Shown in pieces: positions 37,446 through 46,631 of a DNA stretch of 64,000 nt (the first letter of the stretch is position 1; every line of letters begins with the position of its first letter). Origin of the DNA: JADJPO01 sp963724535 (GTDB lineage: Bacteria; Actinomycetota; Actinomycetes; Actinomycetales; Kineosporiaceae); contig CAVRVD010000001.1 of NCBI GenBank assembly GCA_963724535.1, forward strand, positions 62,001-126,000, in the 5' to 3' direction. Position numbers and translations under genes: made by a program. The notes under the pieces are model-generated. The model was given only the letters and a program-made list of their open reading frames with translations. It ran no database searches and was not told the DNA's origin.

Positions 37446-40400
37446 CTATGGCCACACCGGGTGCGTCCCGGTGACCCCCGCACCGGTGCGCAGCTGCTCG
37501 GCGAGTTCGAACACCGCGGGCGAGGCGACCAGGTCCAGCTCGTCGAGGGTGTCGAAGAGGCGGTCCAGCGCCCGCTGCGCCGCGGCCCGGTCGCCCTGCT
37601 GGATCAGGGCGGCGACCATGATCCGGTGGGCCTCCTCCGAGGCGTCGTCGACCGACAGCGCCCGTAGGGCGATGTCCTCGGCCCGGTCGCCCTGCCCGGC
37701 GGCGAGTAGCAGCTGGCCGGCCCGCAGCACCGCGCGCAGGCAGCGCCGACGGACCCGGTCGCGCTCCAGCTCCAACCAGCCCTCGGCCTCGGTACCCGCG
37801 AGCAGGTCTCCCCCGTAACGCTCACCGGCGCGCAGGTAGGCGGCCAGGGCCAGGGACGGCGTGCCCTGGGCCTCGGCCCGGGCGGCCTCGTCGAGGTCCC
37901 GCTCGAAGGCCCGCAGGTCGACCTCCAACGCCTCGTCCTCGACCAGCTCGAGCTGGTTCCCCTTGGCCCGGAGGAAGAACGGGGCGTCCCGCTCGTCACG
38001 GCTCGGCTCCAGCACCCGTTGCACGTAGTTCAGGGTGACCCGCAGGTTGCGGGCCGCGTCGGCCTCCTCGAGGTCCGGCCACAGCTGCGCGGTGAGCTGG
38101 TGACGCGATGCCTGGCGGTGGACGACGAGGTAGCCCAGCAGCTGGCGCACCCGCAACCGGCGCAGATGCGGGTCGTCCACCTCCGCCCCGTCACGGACCA
38201 GCCGCAACGGGCCCAGCACCTCGATCCGCAGGTCGTGCTGCGGCGAGCTCGGCACCACGCTCAGCAGCCGGCGGGCGGTGGTGGCCAACGGTCCGGCCGA
38301 CTCCTCCACCCCCCGCAGCCGCGGCCGGGCCAGCGGACCGAGGCGTTGCACCAGCTGCTGGCCCGCGTCCCGGCCGGCGGCGGCCAGGGCCACGGCGAGC
38401 GGCACCAGCCAGCCGACCGGCAATCCACCCACCACGGCCTGCAGGTCCTTCTCCTCCAGCTGCTCGACCGCGTCGCCGGCCGCGTCGGCGCCACCCTCGC
38501 GCAGCGCGGTCACCGCCCGGGCCAGCCGGCGCATCGAGGCCAGGCAGCCGAGCAGCTCGGTCTCCTCCCAGGTCCGGCGCGAGGACTCGTCGAGCACGTA
38601 CTGCAGCACCAGGCTCGCCGGGCTGATCCGCAGCAGCACCAACGGCATCGCCATCCGGTGCGTGCGCAGCCGGGCCAGTGCGGCGGCGGCCCGCTCGTCG
38701 TCCTCACCGGCCGCGACGGCGGCCTCGGCGATCAGCGCGGTCAGCGCCGCCCACGGCAGAGGTGAGGTCTCGGCGACGGTCCGCAGCTGGGTGAGCAGCT
38801 CCTCGGCCCGCTCGCGCTCCCCGAGGAAGGCCGACAGCACGATCGGCACGACGAGATGGCGCGGCGAGCGGACCGAGGCGGCCTGCAGCTCTGAGAGCAG
38901 GACCGCGGCCTGGTCGCGGGCGGCCTCGACCTCGCCGAGCAGCCGCATGCCCTCGACCAGCTCGCACCGGATCGAGCTGCGCAGCGTGGGCGGGGCCAAC
39001 GGCAGCGCCTCGCGCGCCCAGGAGACGGCCCGCTCCGGCTCGCCGAGGGTGAGCAGCAGCAGGTGCGCACGGATCCAGTCGACGAGCACCGTGATCGGTC
39101 CGCTGGACGAGACCGGCAACCGGGACAGCTCGGCCTGCACCGCGGCGGGCCGGTCGGCCAGCAGCGCCCGACCGAGGCTGGCGGCATGCGCCGCGTCCGC
39201 GACGCCGCGGCGCTCCAGCTCCTGCCAGCGGGCAAGAATCGGCAACATGGCGGCAAGCTCGTTGTGCCAGAACGCGATGTGGAACAGGCTGACCAGACAG
39301 GCCATTTCGCCGGCCACGTCGTCGGCGTCGCGGAAGGCGGTGACGGCTGCGTCCAGGAGCTCGCGGGCGGCCTGCGGGTCGGTCCCGGTGCTCACCGTCG
39401 CCGACATCAACCGACCGGCCGGGCTGGTCAGCACGTCCTGCGGCAGCCGGTGCAGCCAGGCACCGAGCACATCGAGGCCGACCGCGGGGCTGATCCCCGA
39501 GCAGACCTGGACGGCGAGCTCCTGTACCTGGGGCCAGGCCCCGGACTCCAGCAGCAGTCCCATGCTCTGGCGCAGCATGCCGCGGCGGCGCAGCGCCGCC
39601 GGGGCCGCGGCCACCGCCGCGGCCACGGTCGGGTCGGTCAGGCCGCTGCGCAACGCGCTCTGCCACAACGGGTGCACCGACCAGCGCCCGTCCACGGTGG
39701 AGACCAGCGGGACGTCGCCGAGCATGTCCTCCAGGTCGACCGGATGGCCGAGCAGCTCACCGACCACGTCCGCGTCGCAGGCCCCGGCGGCGGCGAGCAC
39801 CGTGAGCATCTGGCGCCGGGGCGGGGTCAGGGTCGCCAGGACCTCCTCCCACAGGTAGTCGGCGACCTGGCGCCGTCCGGTGGTGGCGATCAGCTCGGCC
39901 AGCGCGGGCCAGCCGCTGATCCCGTCGAGCAGCTCCAGCGGGACGCCGCGGCTGTCGGCGAACTGGCCCAGCTCGCCGTCGGCGAAGGCCAGGTCGACCT
40001 CCTCCAGCCGCACGCCGGATCCGCCGGCCAGCAGCCGGGACAGGCCGAACGGCAGCGGCGGCCGGGAGGCCAGGACCAGGTGCCCGTTGCCGGGCAGGGC
40101 CTCGATCAGTGCGGCGATGACGGCCTGGCCGGCGGAGTCGGCGGCCAGGAACTGTGCGTCGTCGACGACCAGGGCGACCTGGGTCGGGGCCTGCCCCCAG
40201 ACGGCGTCGGCGACCAGCCGGGACGCCGCGTCCGGCTCGGTGGGCAGGTCCACCGGCAGGTCCACACCGAGCCCGGTCAGCAGGTCCTCGACCAGCACCG
40301 ACGCCGCCCGGTGGTCGGGGGTGCAGCCGATCCAGACGTCGCGGCCCTGTCCGGCCATCCGGCTCTCCGCCACGGCCTGGGCCAGCAGCGTGCTCTTGCC

Positions 40401-40529
40401 GAAGCCGGCACCGGCCACCACCGCCACCACCCGGCGGGAGAACCGCTGCTGCATCACCTGGAGCAGGCGCGGGCGCAGGACCGCCGGCCGGCTCGAGGTC
40501 GGCGGTCCACTCGCGGCGGTTCGGGTCAC
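37446..40529 (-). CDS. Large AfsR/MalT-like ATPase regulator with C-terminal OmpR-type HTH and BTAD
   Basis: A 1027-residue STAND-type regulator. The N-terminal ATPase has Walker A VVAGAGFGKSTLLAQAV (about residues 37-53) and Walker B QVALVVDDAQFL. The middle is alpha-helical, TPR-like. The C-terminus has a winged helix (IEVLGPLRLVRDGAEV, RQLLGYLVVHRQASRHQL) and a BTAD domain (EVDLRAFERDLDEAARAE). In SARP/AfsR proteins the DNA-binding and BTAD parts come first, so the order here is reversed. GTG 40529 has TAGCAT 6 nt upstream. Targets are unknown. It ends 53 nt before gatC and diverges from nothing obvious. Confidence 0.88.
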   Translation of the reverse strand: MTRTAASGPPTSSRPAVLRPRLLQVMQQRFSRRVVAVVAGAGFGKSTLLAQAVAESRMAGQGRDVWIGCTPDHRAASVLVEDLLTGLGVDLPVDLPTEPDAASRLVADAVWGQAPTQVALVVDDAQFLAADSAGQAVIAALIEALPGNGHLVLASRPPLPFGLSRLLAGGSGVRLEEVDLAFADGELGQFADSRGVPLELLDGISGWPALAELIATTGRRQVADYLWEEVLATLTPPRRQMLTVLAAAGACDADVVGELLGHPVDLEDMLGDVPLVSTVDGRWSVHPLWQSALRSGLTDPTVAAAVAAAPAALRRRGMLRQSMGLLLESGAWPQVQELAVQVCSGISPAVGLDVLGAWLHRLPQDVLTSPAGRLMSATVSTGTDPQAARELLDAAVTAFRDADDVAGEMACLVSLFHIAFWHNELAAMLPILARWQELERRGVADAAHAASLGRALLADRPAAVQAELSRLPVSSSGPITVLVDWIRAHLLLLTLGEPERAVSWAREALPLAPPTLRSSIRCELVEGMRLLGEVEAARDQAAVLLSELQAASVRSPRHLVVPIVLSAFLGERERAEELLTQLRTVAETSPLPWAALTALIAEAAVAAGEDDERAAAALARLRTHRMAMPLVLLRISPASLVLQYVLDESSRRTWEETELLGCLASMRRLARAVTALREGGADAAGDAVEQLEEKDLQAVVGGLPVGWLVPLAVALAAAGRDAGQQLVQRLGPLARPRLRGVEESAGPLATTARRLLSVVPSSPQHDLRIEVLGPLRLVRDGAEVDDPHLRRLRVRQLLGYLVVHRQASRHQLTAQLWPDLEEADAARNLRVTLNYVQRVLEPSRDERDAPFFLRAKGNQLELVEDEALEVDLRAFERDLDEAARAEAQGTPSLALAAYLRAGERYGGDLLAGTEAEGWLELERDRVRRRCLRAVLRAGQLLLAAGQGDRAEDIALRALSVDDASEEAHRIMVAALIQQGDRAAAQRALDRLFDTLDELDLVASPAVFELAEQLRTGAGVTGTHPVWP

Positions 40530-40535
40530 GCCTCG

Positions 40536-40541
40536 ATGCTA
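40536..40541 (-). promoter_or_regulatory. -10 box of the large AfsR/MalT-like gene
   Basis: TAGCAT lies 6 nt before the GTG start, the same leaderless layout as several other genes here. The gap to the P450 stop is only about 90 nt and shows no terminator with a T-run. Confidence 0.5.
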
Positions 40542-40620
40542 GGACCGTATCTACCGGGCGAAACACCGGATATCGCCGGCGATCGCCGTCCCCCCGGTCC
40601 GTCGTGGTCCGCACCTCGGC

Positions 40621-41985
40621 TCACCGGGGCCGTCCAGGCCCGAGCTCGACGACGAGGCGGGCCGGGGCGGGCCCTGAGAAGGTGAGCCGACCGGGTGTGC
40701 CGGCCGCCCGGGCCAGGCGCGGCTCCCGGAACAGGGCGGCGACCGCCGCGACGAGCAGCTCACGGGCGAACGGCTCACCGAGGCACCGGTGCGGGCCGAC
40801 GCCGAAGTGCAGGTAGGTCTCGTCCGGACGATCGATGCGGTAGCGCCCCGGCTCGGCGACGGCGTCCCGGTCGTGCATCGCCGAGAGGGTGTAGGCCACC
40901 ACCGGCGCAGGCTTGGTGTCCGAGTCGCTCCGGCAGGTGCGCAGCAGGGCCGGGGACTGCGGGGAGAACCGCAGGCACTCACGCACGTGCCGCCAGATCT
41001 CGGCGCGGTCCCCTCCTCGGGCGGCGGTGGCCACCGCCTTCGCCGCTTCCGGGTGGTCCAGCAGGTGGTCGACGACCCGGACGACGGCCTCGGTCACGGT
41101 GGGCACGGCGCCGACGGCGATCCCGACCAGGTCCACGACGACGCGTTCGGGATCGTCCGGGCACTGGGCCAGCAGTCCCGCCAGGACCGTCCTCGGCGGG
41201 CCGTCCTCGCCGCGCTGCCGGGCGGCCTCGACCGCCTCACGCGTGAGATGTCGCAGCCCGGCCGCGGCCGCGCCGGCGCGTCGGCGCACCCCGCGGTCGG
41301 CGGCGGCGTTGAGGAAGCAGTCCTCGAAGAACGCCGTGGTCCAGACCGCCATCTGCGCCTGCGGGGTGAGCCCGTCGGGCTCGGCGGGCCGGCCCGGCGA
41401 CGCGTCGGCGTCCGAGGCGGGATCGGAGCGGCCGACGCCGAGATGGTCGGCGACGAACGCCACCGCGAGCGGTCCGGCCAGTTCGGTCACCACGTCCAGG
41501 CGCCCGTCCGGGCGGGCCTGCCGAAGCAGGTCGACGGCGACCCGGTCGGCCCACGGCCCGAGGGCCTCGAGGTCGATGCAGGCGACCGCACCGTCCAGGC
41601 GATGCCGGGCGGCGGCGTGCTCGGCGCCGTCCATGGCCAGGGCGAACGGACCGGCCAGGCGATGCATCGGCTTCACGTAGGGGGTGATCCGGAACGCGTC
41701 GTCGTCGGCGAGCGCCCCGGTCACGTCGCGGTGCCGGGTCAGCAGGGTGAGGCGGACGCCGCGGGCCGGCAGCCGGACCGGACCGGGCAGCCGGCGCAGC
41801 ACCGCCAGCAGTGGCAGCGGCGGGTCGGCGAGCAGCCGGGCGGAGCTGCGCCGCGTCAGCTGGCCGGCGCCGCGGCGCAGGTCGTCGGGCAGCGCGGCCA
41901 GAACCTCACGCAGCGGTGGCAGCACCCGGTCCAGGTGCAGCCCGGTGATCGAGGGCCGGCGGGTGGCCGGACCGGTGGTGCTCAC
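40621..41985 (-). CDS. Cytochrome P450 with an atypical I-helix
   Basis: A 454-residue P450. The heme-thiolate signature FGVGPHRCLGEPFA places the ligand at about C401, and the K-helix ExxR is E336-C-L-R339. The I-helix reads VGAVPTVTEAV near 291-301, so the usual acid of the (A/G)Gx(D/E)T oxygen-activation motif is replaced by valine-proline. This suggests altered oxygen chemistry or peroxide use. No signal peptide or fused reductase, and no ferredoxin gene nearby. The GTG start overlaps the DyP gene stop, so the two proteins are made together. The substrate is unknown. Confidence 0.88.
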   Translation of the reverse strand: MSTTGPATRRPSITGLHLDRVLPPLREVLAALPDDLRRGAGQLTRRSSARLLADPPLPLLAVLRRLPGPVRLPARGVRLTLLTRHRDVTGALADDDAFRITPYVKPMHRLAGPFALAMDGAEHAAARHRLDGAVACIDLEALGPWADRVAVDLLRQARPDGRLDVVTELAGPLAVAFVADHLGVGRSDPASDADASPGRPAEPDGLTPQAQMAVWTTAFFEDCFLNAAADRGVRRRAGAAAAGLRHLTREAVEAARQRGEDGPPRTVLAGLLAQCPDDPERVVVDLVGIAVGAVPTVTEAVVRVVDHLLDHPEAAKAVATAARGGDRAEIWRHVRECLRFSPQSPALLRTCRSDSDTKPAPVVAYTLSAMHDRDAVAEPGRYRIDRPDETYLHFGVGPHRCLGEPFARELLVAAVAALFREPRLARAAGTPGRLTFSGPAPARLVVELGPGRPR

Positions 41986-43499
41986 CGTGATCCCTGCGCC
42001 GCTCGGGGTGCGGGCAGGTCGGGCAGCCGGGCCAGCCGGCGGATCGCCGAGCGGCTGGGGACCAGGAAGTACTCCCCGCCGCGCAGCCGGACGCAGGGCG
42101 CGTCGGTGCTCACGAAGACCGGTGGCCGGTCCCCGGCGTCCTGCGCAGCTGCGGTGCCCTCGAGCCGCATCAAACCGCTGCCCTCGCGGACGTCCGCGAC
42201 CACGGGGTCGCGGTCGGCGCCCAGGGCGAAGACGTTGCCGTCGGCCAGCCACTGGCTCTGCACGAGCTCGAACTGGCCGGCGATGTCGGCCTGGTAGCAG
42301 ACGAAGACCAGGCCGCGCTCGACGTCCTCGGTCCCGTCCTGGTGGGGCGGGCCGTAGGGCATGCCGCGCCGGATGATCCGACGCCGGTGCTCCAGGCGTC
42401 CGTCGAAGCCGAGCGACCCGCGGGGGTTGGCGCGGCGGACGTGCGCCCCGACCGGGCAGCGCACGCCGTCCGGGTCGTGGTCGTAGTCGAAACCCGCGTC
42501 GGGCGTGACCGCAGGACCTGGGCTGAGCCCGCCGTCCCGGCGACCCGGGGCGTGCACCAGGGGGGTCCCGTCCCGCCAGCGGCCCATGATCTTGGCCCTG
42601 GCCAGCTCCGGGTCCAGCCCGGCCTGCTCGGCCACCCGGGCGACCATCGCCTCGAAGGCGGGCACGTCCTGCTCCAGCTTGCGCAGCACCAGGTAGCTGC
42701 CGTTGCGGGTCAGTGACGGGACATCGTCGAGGACCGTCCCGTCCTCTGCGGGCAGGCCGAGGATGAACTCGCCCGCCGTGATCGGCACCCAGCTGCGCTG
42801 CTCGACCCCCCGCGTCCGGCGCACCACTAGCCGGCCGGTGCCGGCGATCGCGCTCGGGTGGACGCCCTCCACCGCCGGCTGGGACAGGCCGTCGCGGAAC
42901 CCGAAGTGCTCCACGCCGCCCTCGAGCCGGTTGGCGACCAGGCGCCGGTCCAGCGGCAGCACCCCGTCCCCGGTCCGGCCGGCGGTCAGGGCCGGATCGG
43001 GCTCGGTGACCCCGGCCTGCCAGAACCCCTGCTCGAGCTCGTCGACCTTGGCGGCCACCGCCGCCACCGAACCGGAGACCATGAGCATCAGGTGCACGTC
43101 GTTGTCCATCCCGAACGGCGGGTGCCAGCCCTCGGGCACGGCCGTCCCGTCGCGGTGCACGACCGGGTCGCCGAGCCGCTCCGCCCGGCAGGCCATCCCC
43201 TGGCGGAACGCCTCGGGGAACCGGGCGAGCCGCTCCGGCGCGACGCCGAGCCGGGCCAGCCCGGCGTAGGTGACGGCGAGGTTGACGGCCACCGGCAGGT
43301 CCTCGGCGCTGGCCGGGGTGATCTGGTCGGCCAGCTCGCCCAGCCACTGCCGGGCCGAGGCCCGGTCGGTGACGGTCAGGAAGAGGTAGGTGGTCGCCGC
43401 GCAGCGGTAGGGGCGCAGGATGTTGCCCTGGATGTCGTCGCGGTCCAGGGGCGGCGTCTGGGCGTCGCCGGGGGTGCGGTGCTGCGATATGACGCGCAT
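41982..43499 (-). CDS. DyP-type heme peroxidase
   Basis: A 505-residue dye-decolourising peroxidase. The N-terminal DIQGNILRPYR and the hallmark GxxDG segment HFGFRDGLSQPAVEG (catalytic Asp) are present. CPVGAHVRRANPR holds the proximal heme histidine and GLVFVCYQADIAGQFE the distal side. No Tat signal is seen, so it is cytoplasmic or encapsulated. Starting at ATG 43499 after AAGGA, it lies 26 nt after the duplicated-protein gene and overlaps the P450 by GTGA. The operon suggests peroxide-dependent oxidation together with the P450. Confidence 0.93.
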   Translation of the reverse strand: MRVISQHRTPGDAQTPPLDRDDIQGNILRPYRCAATTYLFLTVTDRASARQWLGELADQITPASAEDLPVAVNLAVTYAGLARLGVAPERLARFPEAFRQGMACRAERLGDPVVHRDGTAVPEGWHPPFGMDNDVHLMLMVSGSVAAVAAKVDELEQGFWQAGVTEPDPALTAGRTGDGVLPLDRRLVANRLEGGVEHFGFRDGLSQPAVEGVHPSAIAGTGRLVVRRTRGVEQRSWVPITAGEFILGLPAEDGTVLDDVPSLTRNGSYLVLRKLEQDVPAFEAMVARVAEQAGLDPELARAKIMGRWRDGTPLVHAPGRRDGGLSPGPAVTPDAGFDYDHDPDGVRCPVGAHVRRANPRGSLGFDGRLEHRRRIIRRGMPYGPPHQDGTEDVERGLVFVCYQADIAGQFELVQSQWLADGNVFALGADRDPVVADVREGSGLMRLEGTAAAQDAGDRPPVFVSTDAPCVRLRGGEYFLVPSRSAIRRLARLPDLPAPRAAQGSR

Positions 43500-43525
43500 G
43501 GGGTTCCTTTCCACGGGGCGTCCCG

Positions 43526-44794
43526 TCACCGCTGACAGAAGTCGGTGCGGAACGCGGCCAGCCGCTGCTGGGGCGTGTCCCCGACGTGGGTGCGGACGAA
43601 GTCGATGAGCCGGCGGTGGGTGTGCAGCCCCGCCCGGACGGCGCCGACGCTGGCGTTCGGGTAGGCGGAGTAGAACCGGCCGGTGGGCAGCCGGTGCCGG
43701 GCGAGGTAGTCGACGAACGCGCGCTGGTCCGGCCGGTCCGGGTAGCCGGTGCACCTGCCCCATACCTCGTCGCGGACCGGGCCCAGCCGCTCGTGCAGCT
43801 CCGCCAGCGGTGCCGTGGTGCCGTCCGAGGTGATGCTGGTCAGCAGGTAGGCGTGCGGCCAGGCGTCACGGGCCTGTCCGGGCTGGTGGGCCACTGCGTC
43901 GATGACCGCCCAGCGGGCGAAGTGCACCCCGGGCAGCGCCGCGAAGGGACTCTCCTCGTCCGGGCCCAGCCGGGCCAGCTCCTCGCGCAGCCGGTCCACC
44001 GCCTCGGGGCGGACGGGGGTGAGCGCGGTGAAGGCGTGCATGGCGCCGCGCTGGTCGCCGACGGCCTCCGCGGGTTGGTCCGACAGCGGGGGGCGACCCT
44101 GCAGGGCCACGACGGCGGCGGTGAGTGCTGCGCTGAACCGCTCGGCGTCCTCCTCCGCCCGCTCCAGCGACCGGGGCCGAGGCGCCAGCGCCCGGCCGCA
44201 CAGGTCGGTCACCAGCGCCTGGGCCTGCAGTCCGGCGAGCACCTCGGTCGCACTGGCCTGCGGGTAGGCCGAGTAGAAGTGGTCGGTGGGCACGCTGGCC
44301 CCGATCACGTAGTCGACGAACGCCCGGTTCGGGATCGGCTTGCGCAGCCGCCGAAACACCGCGCGCTGCTCGTCGGCCGGCAGGTTGGGGAAGCCGTAGG
44401 AGCTGTTCCAGATCATGCGCATCCGCCTCGGGAGCACGTCGGCGAAGGTCTCCAGGTAGGCGCCCAGGCTGCCGTTGAAGTTGCTCTCGAAGTACAGGTA
44501 GTCATAGCCCAGCCGTACTGCTCCGGCCGGACCGGGCAGACCTGTGACCAGGGACCAGCGCGCGGACTGGATGAACCGCAGCTCCTGCAGGTCGGTGCTC
44601 TCCCCCCAGGGCGTCTGCGGCAGCACCTGCAGCACGGCGCGGGTGAAGGGTGTCCAGCCCGGCCGGATCGGACTGATCACGGTCAGCGGGAGCGTCCTGC
44701 GGGTCCGGCTCGGCACGTCCTCGGCCCTCCCCCTCCCGGCGGCTGCGGGGCCTGCGCGCACGCCCCGCACCGCGTTGCGGTCCACCAGCTTCAC
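43526..44794 (-). CDS. Unknown protein with internal duplication, linked to DyP peroxidase and P450
   Basis: A 422-residue protein of unrecognised family. Residues ~36-200 and ~253-395 are two copies of one unit. The most obvious match is NRAFVDYVIGASVPTDHFYS (about 156) against QRAFVDYLARHRLPTGRFYS (about 357), each followed by AYP(Q/N)AS. Paired S/T-P-(I/V)-R-P strands start each unit. A ferredoxin-like alpha/beta fold, as in DyP and EthD proteins, is plausible but unproven. No signal peptide or membrane segment. GTG 44794 overlaps the sigma-factor stop, coupling the two. It may be a scaffold or heme-linked partner of the peroxidase/P450 pair. Confidence 0.8.
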   Translation of the reverse strand: MKLVDRNAVRGVRAGPAAAGRGRAEDVPSRTRRTLPLTVISPIRPGWTPFTRAVLQVLPQTPWGESTDLQELRFIQSARWSLVTGLPGPAGAVRLGYDYLYFESNFNGSLGAYLETFADVLPRRMRMIWNSSYGFPNLPADEQRAVFRRLRKPIPNRAFVDYVIGASVPTDHFYSAYPQASATEVLAGLQAQALVTDLCGRALAPRPRSLERAEEDAERFSAALTAAVVALQGRPPLSDQPAEAVGDQRGAMHAFTALTPVRPEAVDRLREELARLGPDEESPFAALPGVHFARWAVIDAVAHQPGQARDAWPHAYLLTSITSDGTTAPLAELHERLGPVRDEVWGRCTGYPDRPDQRAFVDYLARHRLPTGRFYSAYPNASVGAVRAGLHTHRRLIDFVRTHVGDTPQQRLAAFRTDFCQR

Positions 44795-45420
44795 GACGCC
44801 ACCGCTAGCTCCCGTCGGGCGGCACCGGGCCGGGACGCCGACGGGGCCTTTGGCGGCGTCGAGCCCCAAGGCTCCCGCGCCCGTTCCTCCTGCCGCAACT
44901 GCCGCAGCCGGTCCAACGCCCGGGCCCGGGTCGGCCCGATGCTGCCGATCGGAATCCCGGTGCGCTCGGCGATCTCCTCGTAGGACGGCGCCGGGTCCAG
45001 GCTCAGGGCGTACAGCACCCGACGCTGCCGCTCCGGCAGCCGACGGATCGCCTGACGAAGCCAGCTGACCTCCTCGGAGCCGATGAGCCGCTCCTCCGGG
45101 GTCGGCCCCCCGGACCGCAGGGCGAGCATGCCGTCGCCGGTGGCGACCTCGCGCCGCTCGAGCCCGGCGGTACGCCAGGCCTCCCGGGTTGCGACGGTCT
45201 TCAGCCACCCGCCGAGGTGCTCGGGCTCGCGGATGCTGTCCGGGGCCTCGAGCAGCCGCAGCCACGTGGTCTGGACGACGTCGGCGATCTGGTGCTCCGG
45301 CACCCCCGCTCGACGGCTGACCGCCCGCAGCATCGGGGAGAAGCGGTGCACGATCTCGGTGGCTGCGTTGCGGTCCCCCCGATGCAGACTGGTCAGCAGC
45401 TCTGTGATGACGATGGTCAT
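44791..45420 (-). CDS. ECF-like RNA polymerase sigma factor
   Basis: A 209-residue sigma-70-family factor. Region 2 includes FSPMLRAVSRRAGVPEHQIA, DVVQTTWLRLLEAPDSIREP and GGWLKTVATREAWR. Region 4 is LPERQRRVLYALSLDPAPSY, EEIAERTGIPIGSIGPTRAR. It ends in a basic Pro/Ser-rich tail. ATG 45420 is preferred for its GAGGTGA ribosome site; a GTG 39 nt earlier has none. No anti-sigma gene is adjacent. The coupled downstream genes are its likely targets. Confidence 0.88.
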   Translation of the reverse strand: MTIVITELLTSLHRGDRNAATEIVHRFSPMLRAVSRRAGVPEHQIADVVQTTWLRLLEAPDSIREPEHLGGWLKTVATREAWRTAGLERREVATGDGMLALRSGGPTPEERLIGSEEVSWLRQAIRRLPERQRRVLYALSLDPAPSYEEIAERTGIPIGSIGPTRARALDRLRQLRQEERAREPWGSTPPKAPSASRPGAARRELAVAS

Positions 45421-45579
45421 GACGTTCACCTCGGGCCGTCGGCGAAACAGTGCTTCCACCGTGACCAGGCAGCGTTAGCGAAGCGTCAGCAGATCATGGA
45501 CCGGCACCGTGGACGCGCTGACCTGGGGCCCGTCGGTTGCGGCATCGGCCCCCTCGACGGCGAGCCGGGCTCGGCTCGG

Positions 45580-46527
45580 TCAGTGGGCGGCGGCGGTGCG
45601 CCGACGCGCCAGCAGGTGCACGACCAGCACCACCACGGCGCCGACCACGAGGCCGAGCAGCGCCGACCCAGCGGTGTTGACCAGCCAGCCCACCAGGCCG
45701 CCGAGCCCACCGCTCGCCTCGGCGGCGGCCTCCTCGGCGTGGTGCACCAGGTCGTAGAGGGCAGGCCAGCCCAGCTCGTCGATGCCGAGCAGCAGGATGT
45801 GCCCGCCGACCCAGATCATCGCCGCGATCCCCACCGCGGACAGCGCCGCCAGCAGCTTCGGCATGCCCAGCACCAGGCCCCGGCCGACCAGCCGCGAGAC
45901 CCTCGCCCGGCGCTCGGCGAGGTACAGGCCCACGTCGTCCATCTTGACGATCAGGGCGACCACGCCGTACACGAGCGCGGTGATCGCGAAGGCCACCACG
46001 ACCAGAATCGCCAGTCGGGCCAGGAACGGCTCGTCGGCGACCTCGCCGAGGGCGATCACCATGATCTCCGCCGACAGGATGAAGTCGGTCCGGATCGCCC
46101 CGGCAACCATGGTCTGCTCCTGCTCCGGCCCCTGGGCGGCCGCCGGGACGTCCTCGTGCTCGTCATGGTGACCGGACAGCTTCTCCCAGATCTTCTCGGC
46201 GCCCTCGAAGCACAGGTAGGTACCACCGACCATGAGCAGCGGGGTCAGCAGGGCGGGCAGGAACTGGCTGAGCAGCATCGCCGCCGGCAGGATGAAGAGC
46301 AGCTTGTTGCGCAGTGAGCCGGTGGCGATCCGCCGGATCACCGGCAGCTCCCGGTCGGCGGTGAAGTTGTGCACGTACCGGGGCGTGACCGCGGTGTCAT
46401 CGACGACCACGCCGGCTGCCTTCGCGCTCGCCCGACCGGCGGCGGCGCCGACGTCGTCCACGGACGCCGCGGCGAGCTTGGCCAGGGCCGCGACGTCGTC
46501 GAGCAGGCTGACCAGGCCGCCGCTCAT
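45580..46527 (-). CDS. DUF808 (YedI-like) inner-membrane protein
   Basis: A 315-residue membrane protein. Its start SGGLVSLLDDVAALAKLAAA, then SVDDVGAAAGRASAKAAGVV and VDDTAVTPRYV, is the hallmark of DUF808. About six hydrophobic segments follow (ITALVYGVVALIVKMDD, LLGLVVGAVVVLVVHLLARR). An acidic His-rich loop (SGHHDEHEDVP) may bind metal. The function is unknown. ATG 46527 matches the family start. It is separated from ligA by about 100 nt with no clear motif, and from the sigma gene by about 160 nt. Confidence 0.88.
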   Translation of the reverse strand: MSGGLVSLLDDVAALAKLAAASVDDVGAAAGRASAKAAGVVVDDTAVTPRYVHNFTADRELPVIRRIATGSLRNKLLFILPAAMLLSQFLPALLTPLLMVGGTYLCFEGAEKIWEKLSGHHDEHEDVPAAAQGPEQEQTMVAGAIRTDFILSAEIMVIALGEVADEPFLARLAILVVVAFAITALVYGVVALIVKMDDVGLYLAERRARVSRLVGRGLVLGMPKLLAALSAVGIAAMIWVGGHILLLGIDELGWPALYDLVHHAEEAAAEASGGLGGLVGWLVNTAGSALLGLVVGAVVVLVVHLLARRRTAAAH

Positions 46528-46631
46528 CGGCCGGCTTCGGCGCGTGGCGACCGTCCCCACCCGGGCGGGCGCGGCTGGTGCCCAGCGAGCAGGAGCGTCA
46601 TGGCTCGAGGGTACGGTCTGGCCGGCTCGAA

